A stretch of DNA of 64,000 nt from Pseudocercospora fijiensis CIRAD86 (Eukaryota; Ascomycota; Dothideomycetes; Mycosphaerellales; Mycosphaerellaceae). Positions 55,918-64,000 of this stretch are shown in pieces. The notes beneath the pieces were generated by a model. It made no database searches, was not told the DNA's origin, and worked only from the letters and a program-made list of their open reading frames with translations. The position numbers were made by a program, and so were the translations under genes. The first letter of the stretch is position 1, and each line of letters starts with the position of its first letter. The stretch spans positions 239,020 to 303,019 of the forward strand of contig NW_006921545.1 in NCBI RefSeq assembly GCF_000340215.1, given 5' to 3'.

Positions 55918-56860
55918 GCTAAATATTAATATCGGAGTCTTTTTAGGAGGCGTTTCCGGGCTAAAGTAAGACGGCGTTCTTAAGATAATATTAGAATTAG
56001 GGTAGGAGCACTCGGTATTATAGAGAGAGAAACTATTAGTATCGATAATAGTATAGCCTAAAGACCTCGCGAGAGTATAATTCCTATAACTAGGACTCTT
56101 TATATAAAAACAGCGGTAGGAGTCGTAGCGATATAATTTATAGCCTCCTTTATAAGTATATTAGCTCTCGGGTAACTTATAGATATATCCGATAGCTACC
56201 TAGGCATTCTATACTAGGTCGTGCTTTTTTATAAAAGGCTTATTATTCTTAAGCACTTATATATAAAGTTAAGCTCGCTTATAGTATAGATTAGACCTTT
56301 AACGGCATAGATAGCTATAATCCTTCTCTTTTATAAAATCTTCGTTTTATCGTAACCGACGTTATTTAAGACCTAGTAAAGTATCTTTCTTAGATAGATA
56401 TCCGTAAGGTTACCTAGCTCGATAGGGAGGTTTAAGTATTACGCTATAGGAGGGAGCTATTCGAAAGCTAGAAGAACTCGCTCCGAATAATCTAATTTAA
56501 TAGCGTACCTAAGGATAGTCGTTTCGTCTTACTAAATACGAGTTCTATCTTATCTATAATATCCGAGGCGGCGTAACTAGTAGATATAAGGATTTATAGG
56601 TCTATCCGGCTTCTACTAAACGTAGTCTAGGCAGATACTAACGAGTCTAAGTAGTATAGTACCTTCGGGTTAAGTTTGTTTTATCTACAAAAGTAGCCTC
56701 CGAGCTAGCCTAAGTAAAGCTATAGGAATTAATATAAGGTCCTTAGCCTTCTTACTATATAGGGGTAGCGTAGTAGAGGCATTACAACTATACGTCTCGT
56801 ACTCTACTAAACTAGGTTATAAAGGAGATTATCCGGCATTTAAGATAGAGCTTAGCTTAG
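55918..56860 (-). pseudogene. Right part of the unrecognised ORF interrupted by Gypsy-A
   Basis: Minus-strand frame from about 56860 to 55918 with RIP-type stops only. Readable segments include LILIPIALLRLARRLLL, PEGTILLRLVSICLDYV, KPDRPINPYIY, YAIKLDYSERVLLAFE, YLNLPIELGNLTDIYLRKIL, LNNVGYDKTKIL, RRIIAIYAVKGLIYTISELN and ANILIKEAINYIATTPTAVF. It continues in phase to 17777 after removal of Gypsy-A. The protein is over 400 residues, helical and Leu/Ile-rich. Because it carries RIP it was repetitive, probably the coding part of another transposon. I do not recognise it. Confidence 0.5.
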
Positions 56861-58670
56861 CGTAGCTTCTACGTCCCTAGGTAATATCTCGTTCCTATAT
56901 TATACCTACCTAAGCGCGATAAATTATAGTTATCTCGACTATAAATAAGACTATAACTCTATACGTCGAAAGCACCCTAGTATAATAGGGAGTATACTAT
57001 TTAGATAATCGTATAAATATTATTTTAAAAGCCGGCTATACTAGGCCTACCGTAAGAGCAATCGAACGCTAAAGTTTACGACCTAACGTACCTTACAATA
57101 TCTATCGTAAAAGCAAAATATCTATTCGTTTAACTATATAGATTACTATCTATATTCCGGTACGTTAGGCTTGCTAATCGTAACCTCTCTACCGCCCTCG
57201 TTTTTCTACTAAGAGTATAGCGCTTAAATATACCTACCTATAATTATAACCCGATTTAGGGATAGCTATATCTACTAAGCTAACATTCGACGAGTCCTAA
57301 ATTACGGACTCTACTAGTCTAGCTTATACCTACTTAGCTTAATCTTTCTAAAAGGATATATTAACTATAATAGCCGCCTAGCCCGTAGATCTCTAGATAA
57401 ACTTATAATAGTAATAGAGGAGCGGATTATAATATAGTAAAATAGGCTTATATACGGTACTATCTATACCTCGAAGCTTTCTCTAATACCTTACCTAATA
57501 AATCCGCTCTCTAGTTAGATATTACTATAGATCTTTCGTACGAAATCCGCGGTAACGACGTAAGTATCTCGATCGATTAACCCCTACTAGAGAATATACG
57601 AGAGCTACGGAATAAGGGATCTCCGTACGAAAGTTAGAAAAGGGCTTTAGAGATTTACGATAGCGAGAGAAACGGTATTTTAGTAATAGGACGTAGAGGA
57701 ACTAGCGACCCGAACTTTATATAACGGTAAAGAAAAGCCTTAGAATTTAGGAATAGTAAAACAAATAGTATCTTAGTAATAGGACGTAGAAACTAACAAT
57801 CTAAGTATTATAGAACTTTAGAAAAGGGCTTTAGAGTTTAGTAATAGCAAAACAAGTAGTTTTTTAGTAGTATAACGTAGAAAAATTAAGGACCCTAGTA
57901 TTAAGTAGCGGTAGAACCGGACTTAATATTTAATAGGAAGACTTCGGAGGCGAGAGAGGAGGGAGTAAGGGATATAGATAAAGACAAAGTAGGAAGGGGG
58001 TAACGTTTAGGCTTATTAAACTATAGGGAATTTATATTATCCTTAATTATAGCTAGAGTAAGAAGTATAAAGATATTGGTTTCGATTATCGAGTTAGGAC
58101 TAGTAAATATTTGTTCATTAAGCTATTACGGTTCTCCTATTAGTATAGTATAAGAGAAGTAATTCTATAATTTAGAGAAAAGAATTATAGTAATACCTCG
58201 CTATATATACGATAGCGGTAAAAAGGCAGTAGCTTTATTATAGCGGGCTAATCGCGCTACGCTAAACGCCTCGAGAGGAATTACTCGACTATTAGTTATT
58301 AACTTATACTTAATATAAGGCGATTCGGTTTTTTACTCGTCTTTAGGTATTATAGCTAATTTTAACTACTAGAAAGTATAACGTACTAGATAGGATATTT
58401 AGGACTTTAAGATATCCTAACGCTAATACTAACGTAGCGGAGCGGGTCTCGAGCTAGTATCTATAGTATAGTATATAAGTAATAGCGCTTACTATACGAA
58501 GGATTATAGTAGTTACGCTAATTTTTATAATATCTAAGAGAACCGCGGTAAGTTATAACGCTAGGTTATCCTTCCTACTAGTAATAGTAATATAGGTATC
58601 TCGGGGATCTAAGCTTTAAGTATAGTAATCGTCTTAGAAGCTAGACTGTCCTCGTCCCTTTATTAATCGT
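56861..58670 (+). other. RIP-altered DNA of the older element, with a plus-strand coding-like stretch
   Basis: At about 57440-57640 a plus-strand frame reads YLEAFSNTLPNKSAL, LDITIDLSYEIRGNDVSISI and PLLENIRELRNKGSPYES. It runs into three imperfect tandem copies of a unit of about 90-100 bp at about 57636, 57732 and 57821 (GAAAAGGGCTTTAGAG, then GTAATAGGACGTAGA). Between 57900 and 58670 nothing is recognised. Confidence 0.35.
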
Positions 58671-58674
58671 AGTA

Positions 58675-58872
58675 CTCCGTAGCCGTTTTTACGAAGGCCG
58701 CGTTTTTTTAGGGCTACTCGCTCTATAGAAGCTACGTTTTCGTAGCTAATAGCGGGAAGTCTACGGCGCCCTATATAGAAAAGGCCGCATTTTTTCCGGC
58801 TACCTATAACAAATCTATAGCGGCCTACGTCGAAGAAGGCGCGTTTTTTTATAGCGGCCTACTATACTAAAC
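58675..58872 (-). repeat. GC-rich minisatellite, right copy, inverted
   Basis: Motifs such as AAGGCCGCGTTTTTTT and GGCGCGTTTTTTTATAGCGG are the reverse complement of the unit at 16085-16436. About six degenerate units, with RIP-type changes. With the left copy it brackets the whole nested cluster in inverted orientation. Confidence 0.72.
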
Positions 58873-59120
58873 GCAATTACTACCCGGCTCTGTTTGTAAT
58901 TAGTTGCTAACCTAGATTATTCCTTGCCTTTTATATGCTTGCTATATAACCTATCTAGAGAAGGATAATGAATTTCTCGCAAAGTAGAAAAGTATATACT
59001 AGAAAAAGTATAGCGTAGGCGTCGAGTGGTCGCGGTATTTCGGCTATCGCGGGCTATAGCGAGCTACCCTAGCACGATGCGAAATTATCGTATATATGCT
59101 GCGCGCTAGAGATGTAAAAA
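58873..59120. other. Intermediate-composition DNA, no gene seen
   Basis: CpA and TpG are more frequent here than in the cluster (for example GTTTGTAATTAGTTGC and GCACGATGCG). No ORF or repeat partner is recognised. Confidence 0.4.
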
Positions 59121-59124
59121 CCTT

Positions 59125-59352
59125 AGTAATTGTAATAGTAATAGTAAATAGTAAATAGTAAAGTCAAATTGGCAATAGTAATCGTAATAGTAATAGTAAT
59201 CCTATAGAGAATTCTATAGTAATAGTAATAGTAATAGTAATAGTAATAGTAATAGTAATAGTAATAGTAATAGTAAAAGTAATAGTAATAGTAATAGTAA
59301 TAGTAATAGTAATAGTAATAGTAATAGTAATAGTAATAGTAATAGTAATTAC
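59125..59352 (+). repeat. (TAGTAA)n hexanucleotide array
   Basis: Near-perfect hexamers TAGTAA run from about 59215 to 59350. A looser start at about 59125-59200 is broken by GTAAAGTCAAATTGGC. It directly precedes the approximately 305-bp tandem repeats. Confidence 0.9.
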
Positions 59353-59379
59353 TACAGTAATATTACGATTACTATAGTT

Positions 59380-60290
59380 ATTACTATTATACTATTTAGT
59401 ATAGTAAATTGTATTCTACACGAGTCCTAGCATCTATTTTTCTAGAATATATTATAATATTTACTATAGATATATCTAGTAAAACTATAGAGATATTAAT
59501 TTTTAAAGTTCTACCAGTAGGTTCTTATAGAAGTTAATATCTTTATAGTTAAAATAGATAAACTATTGAAAAGATTATATATAGTTAAATTTTTTTTAAA
59601 ACTAAACCAAGTAGACTATATTACGAATGCTAGTAAATGAAATAAAACAGAATTCATAAAGAACTACTTATTTATTAGTAATTACTATTATGTAAGTTAT
59701 TATAGTAAAGTGTTTTATATATAAGCCCTAATACTTACTTTTCTAGCATATATTGCAATATTCACTGGAGCCATATCTAGTAAACCTATAGAGAGCTTAG
59801 ATTTCAAACGTCTTAGAATACATTTTTAAAGAAATTAATATTATTATATGTTTATTAGATATACTATTTCAAACTAAATCTATATCTAGCTAAAAAAATT
59901 CTGATTTTTCTTATATCTAAACTAAGTAGGCTATATTACTAAAATAAACTAAATAAATTAATATTTATTATTTAAGGGGAATGAATTATTTATTAGTAAT
60001 TACTATTATACTATTTATTCTAACAATGTGCATCCTATATAAGTCCTTGTCTTTCTTTTTCTTAAATATATTATAATGTTTTCTAGAGCTATATCTAGTA
60101 AACCTAGAGAGATATTAATTTTAAAATAATTTAGAATATACCATAAGGGAAATTAATATCTCTATCGTCTTACTAGTTATAGTATAAAGAAAAATTCTAT
60201 AAACGGTTAAAAAGATCTAGTTTTTTCCCTACCTAATAGTACTACGTTATAGTACTAACACTAGTAAAGTAAATAAAACTAAATCTAGAG
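59380..60290 (+). repeat. Three tandem copies of an AT-rich unit of about 305 bp
   Basis: Anchor sequences recur: ATTACTATTAT at about 59380, 59691 and 59996; ATATCTAGTAAA at about 59467, 59772 and 60090; and GAAATTAATAT-like near 59530, 59830 and 60140. Copies are well diverged from each other. No protein is convincing; the frame 60242-60466 (-) is AT-rich and partly outside the array. Confidence 0.65.
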
Positions 60291-60922
60291 AGAACTACTA
60301 ATTTATTAGATATAGTAGATATTAATAGAAATATTAAAGAATTAATATATATACTAAAAAGATTAGAAATCTCGTAAAATAATATATCTAATGATATAGA
60401 CACAGGGACAGCTACGAAAGTAATAGTATTTAAAAAGGCTATATATATAATAATTGTAAAAAACAAAAAACAGTATTTTATATACTTAAAAATTATAGAA
60501 TTTATTATAAAGCTATCTAGTTATCTAGAATTCGCTAGGAAAAAGGATATTTTTAATAATCTAAAACACATCTTGCTTTGAATCTAAATATCTAAATAAA
60601 CACTATATATATTAAGCTAATATTAAAAATGGAGACTATTTAGTATATATCGTATCTACTTATATCTTGTTTTTCTAGGGTTTCTTACTAAACCGTCCTG
60701 TAGAATTCCGTACGGTATTCGAAGCCTTTTAAAGTTATTTCCTAATTTGGTAGCTCTAAATTAGGAAAGTTTCTACGAGCAGGGTTAGAGCGGGGTATAT
60801 AGGGTATTACTATACGTCTTATACGACCGTATAGCGCAGTCTCTCTATCTAAACAAACTCGCAACGTAGATAAAGAATACAGAACAACTTAGTAAACTCC
60901 GAATAAATCTCTGCCTTTCGAG
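60291..60922. other. AT-rich DNA, then a promoter-like segment
   Basis: 60291-60650 is very AT-rich without recognisable content. From 60700 CpA/TpG are near normal. A TATA-like GGGTATATAGGG lies at about 60794-60805, about 120 bp upstream of an ATG at 60923, and could be the promoter of the damaged ORF that follows. That is inference from spacing only. Confidence 0.3.
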
Positions 60923-61260
60923 ATGCCTCGATAGCGCCGTTTTTACTATCCGTACGACTTTAATGCCTACGATCACCGTTACGACTTTGCTAGGTCCCTC
61001 GGTAAACGTGTTACGCTAAAGAAGTACGGGTTTGTACTGCGATACCTAGGTTCGTTCGCTAATTCTGTTTCGAAGCCCGACTTAGCGTCGCGACTTCTTT
61101 GCTCTTAAGTATACCCTTCGTAAGGTTCAGAAATATATAGACAAAATCAAGGACCTTAAGGCCGAGATTCGGACTCTAAACGAGCGTACCTACGACTTAG
61201 AAACGCGCCGTACGTACGCTACTGCCCGCCTTTAAGGTTTGCCGCCGCGTTTGCGTTTCT
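60923..61260 (+). pseudogene. Damaged small ORF with coiled-coil-like end
   Basis: ATG at 60923 opens MPR, a TAG, then RRFYYPYDFNAYDHRYDFAR, SLGKRVTLKKYGFVLRYLG up to TAA at 61106-61108. An overlapping frame in another phase continues RDFFALKYTLRKVQKYID, KIKDLKAEIRTLNERTYDLE at about 61090-61210, with heptad-like spacing, ending with RLRF at about 61258. A frameshift or short intron could join them. The family is not recognised. RIP damage is light compared with the cluster. Confidence 0.4.
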
Positions 61261-61660
61261 AACAGCTTTAGTCGCTGTTTGGCATAACGAGAATCTACCG
61301 ACAGTTATACCGGGTCCCCTGCCTCTTCTAGAGCCCGAACTCGAGAATTTGCTAACTCTAAACTTCGAAGAATTTACTGCCGAGCGTAAGTATAAACAGG
61401 AATACTAAAACGAGTACTAATTTTTGTTTTAGAAACCGAAGAAATTGCCGGAGGCTTAAACATTTAGAGCTACTAAGGTCGCTCTAAGATAGGCTATATA
61501 TAGCCTATATAACTACCAAATACTATCGTTAGTTAGGGGTAAGCTAAAACCCTACTAAAATTTTAATTTAGGCCTTGTTTCTTTTTGTTTTTTTATCCTT
61601 TAAGATTCAAAGAAATTACTAGATATACTAAGAGAATAAATAATTGGAATTAGTCTAAAT
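61261..61660. other. Lightly altered DNA, no gene assigned
   Basis: Short fragments only. 61420-61560 contains GGCTATATATAGCCTATATA, an imperfect palindrome at about 61492-61511. No protein or repeat partner is recognised. Confidence 0.35.
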
Positions 61661-62055
61661 CTATCCTATATAATAATAGAATTCATATCGTATTCGTAGG
61701 AAGGCTATAAAAGCCCTAGAAGCCGGGGGGCCCCCGATATTAGACTTTTAGAAATCCAACGCAATCTAACGCTAAAGTAGTATAGTTTCGGGACTAAATA
61801 GTAGTATTCTAGGTCGGACTTAGTACAAGTCCATCCTATATAATAACAGAATTTATATCGTATACGTAGGAAGGCTATAAAAGCCCTAGAAGCCGGGGGG
61901 GCCGATATTAGACTTTTAGAAATCCAACGTAATCTAACGCTAATCTAACGCAAGGTAGTATAGATTCGGGACTAAATAGTACTATTCTAGGTCGGACTTA
62001 GTACAAATCCATTATATATAACAACAGAATTTGTGTCGTATACGTAGGAAGGCTA
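61661..62055 (+). repeat. Tandem repeat of about 170-178 bp, two full and one partial copy
   Basis: Units start at about 61661, 61831 and 62009 with CTATCCTATATAATAA-type sequence, then ATCGTATACGTAGGAAGGCT. The second unit has an extra AATCTAACGC duplication. GGGGGGCCCCC at about 61718-61728 in the first unit is a perfect palindrome. The third copy breaks off at AGGAAGGCTA near 62053, close to the possible end of hAT-2. Confidence 0.8.
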
Positions 62056-62275
62056 ATAATCTCTAGTGTGAAGATTTCTAGTAGTTAAATAGGATAACCC
62101 TTAATTGTGAAATGTTATCCTCTCTGGATCTTAGTCTTATTATATCTTTTTCCTATACTGTAGTATTAAACTAAGCCAGTGCTATTAATGCTTATAAAGC
62201 TAATATCTAGCATTAAAGTACCATATTTTTCTATTATTCTCTATATTTATACTATAAGCTATACTAACTTCTAAT

Positions 62276-64000
62276 CTAATTAAAACCTATTTTAGCGTCT
62301 ATGTCTATATTTTTATTTTCTATATCTAAAGCATCGTAGTCTTTATGTTTACTAAATACTTTATCGTATTTACTTGGAAGCCCTATAGTTTGTTCTAATT
62401 CCTCTAAATCTAAATCTTCCTTAGTAGCCTTTCCTTTTCCTTTATTACTCGAACTAAATGCTTCTAGAATTCTTTCTATATCTACTTCTTTATCTTTTAT
62501 TATATCTTCTTCGTCTTTAATAACCCCTAGACTTTTTAATATAATAAGTTTCTTAAGATTCTCCGAGCTAAGTCTATTACGTTTCTTTGTTAATATATCG
62601 ACTGCTATAGAGAACTGCGACTCGCTAGGTACCGAGGGTGCTAATATAGAGAGCTAATCTCGAGCTATATTATAAATAATAGGTAGTCTATACTCTATAC
62701 TTCTATAATAATCTTCTAGTAAATTTGTATTATTCCTATCTTTCGGTACTCTAGGCTCGGATAAGTAGGTCTCTAACTCGTCCGTTTCTAATCGTACTTT
62801 ATTATCTTTAATATAGAATTCGTCGTCGCCGCTATCGTTATTATTCGTTCTAGAACTACTAGCAACCGTAACTTGCGATTCGTTATAAATATCTGCGTAG
62901 CACCTAGTACTATTATACTCGCTTTTATAACTATTATATATTTCTCTTAGATAATCTTTTACTTTATCTATTATAATAGGGCTAAAGTTAAGCGGAGGAC
63001 TTTCTAAAACTTGTAACTTAAAGCACGGATTTAGAACCGTTATAACTAGTAAGTCTTTTAGTTTATTAAATGTAACTGTTTTACTATTACTATCTAAAAC
63101 GGTTGTATCTTTAATAGGATAATACTCTAAGGCTTTGTAATAGCCTGTTCTACCCCGTATTTAAGAAACGGATTAGCTTTAATACTAGGATTTTCTAAGG
63201 TCTTTTCTAAACTCCTTATAATTTTAAATATTTCTAATATAGTCTTTAATATAGTCTCGTAGTCTCGGGCCTGAAATAGCTTAGTAGGATGTTTAAATAT
63301 CTCTAGCATATCTCTTAATATAATAAGATAGTCGAACTCTTCGTTACTAATAGTAAAATTATCTATATTTAAGCTACGTCTCTATTTATTAGGTAATTTA
63401 CTAGCGGTATCTAAGACTTTATCAATTTCACTAAAATGATATATTATACTAGTAATTATATTATATTTAGATAGCTATCTAGTAGCATTATCGCCTTTAA
63501 GCTTCTCGGAACCTCCTTTAGTATTATATAGCTTTTTATTCTCTTTTACTACTCGACTAAAAGTGTTTTTTAGAAAGTGATTTGTTTTAGAAGCCCTAAT
63601 AATCTTTCGTAAGTTATTAGGTAGTATTTTTATACTAGAAGTAAAAGAATAAGTAGGATTATTTCTAACTATATTATCTATAGTATTTATAAAGACTTTG
63701 CTTATATTAGGTATGAAAAGCAATATAATAGAATAGAGTTACTTATTAAATTAATAATATGTCCTATATACCTTATATCTACGATATAATTACCCTATTG
63801 CTGTTTATATTCGGATTTAATTTGTGAAACTAAGGTATCAATAGGGCTAGCGTTATCCCTAGTTACTCCTAGAATTCTATTTCTAATACTATATTGTTGA
63901 AGTAGGCTATCTAATTCTTTAAATAGAAAATCTCCGCTATAGCAGGTAGCGCTATTCAATACTTCGCATCCGATTAAATACTCTCTAATTAATCTTTATT
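62276..64000 (-). pseudogene. hAT-2 transposase, C-terminal two-thirds, lightly RIP-damaged
   Basis: Minus strand; the N-terminal part lies beyond the window. Read from 63723: NPTYSFTSSIKILPNNLRKI, then GDNATR, stop, LSKYNIITSIIYHF (the hAT motif TRW, its Trp now TAG, at about 63490), LPNK and REMLEIFKHPTKLF. Further left come TVLNPCFKLQVLES, then TDELETYLSEPRVPKD. The C-terminal dimerisation domain is at about 62680-62525: LPIIYNIARD, LSILAPSVPSESQFSIAVDI, LTKKRNRLSSENLKKLIILK. It ends at TAG 62276-62278. There appears to be a phase change near 63130. A different family from hAT-1. Its 3' end may be near 62063 (TAGTGTGAAGATTT), not confirmed. Confidence 0.78.

Noticed and set aside
16437..58670. 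A giant Starship-type element
   Set aside because: No tyrosine recombinase with a DUF3435-like sequence was recognised. The cluster is fully explained by nested retroelements and a hAT element, plus one unrecognised ORF.
59125..59352. CRISPR array or telomere
   Set aside because: The hexamers are contiguous without spacers, and TAGTAA is not a telomeric repeat; the organism is also eukaryotic.
60242..60466. A 74-codon minus-strand ORF rich in Ile and Phe
   Set aside because: It is a product of very AT-rich DNA and partly overlaps the third copy of the tandem repeat. No domain.

Overview
The window looks like a repeat-rich, gene-poor stretch of a filamentous ascomycete genome. A Dothideomycete-like, bipartite genome is my guess. 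Most of the DNA carries an extreme signature of repeat-induced point mutation (RIP): CpA and TpG are almost absent while CpG is common, and recognisable proteins are broken almost only by TAG/TAA where CAG, CAA or TGG would be expected. Chromodomain-bearing Gypsy elements, hAT transposons and short introns with ACTAAT-like branch sites fit the same origin.

Layout. 1-8.2 kb: two RIP-damaged Copia copies with about 190-bp LTRs, and a 5'-truncated Gypsy chromovirus; a 100-base gap of Ns is at 6511-6610. 8.2-8.8 kb: transition. 8.8-16.1 kb: an island of normal base composition with one convincing gene, a cyclin-like protein on the minus strand. 16.1-58.9 kb: a nested transposon cluster bracketed by two copies, in opposite orientation, of a GC-rich minisatellite. 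58.9-62.1 kb: a hexanucleotide array, AT-rich tandem repeats, a damaged ORF and a 170-bp tandem repeat. 62.3-64 kb: a second, lightly damaged hAT transposase leaving the window.

The nest is resolved by target-site duplications (TSDs). Gypsy-A (17778-55912, TSD ACGCG) interrupts an older unrecognised ORF whose frame continues across the site. Inside the reverse transcriptase of Gypsy-A sit Gypsy-B (22751-29471, TSD GTAAC) and hAT-1 (29900-53209, TSD CCGCTAGG). hAT-1 holds a 402-bp internally deleted relative (30893-31294) and Gypsy-C (34485-47517, TSD AAGTA). Gypsy-C holds Gypsy-D (39590-45949, TSD AGCGG). Gypsy-C and Gypsy-D each show an 11-nt match between the LTR and the primer-binding site, as expected for Tf1/sushi-type self-priming.

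The most unusual content is between the hAT-1 transposase and its right terminal repeat: at least two genes encoding histone H3-fold proteins (48685-49460 and 51270-51913), both with introns, plus duplicated H3-like fragments between them, all RIP-damaged. This suggests a multicopy DNA transposon carrying histone H3 variant genes as cargo. I know of no described element of this kind, but could not search.
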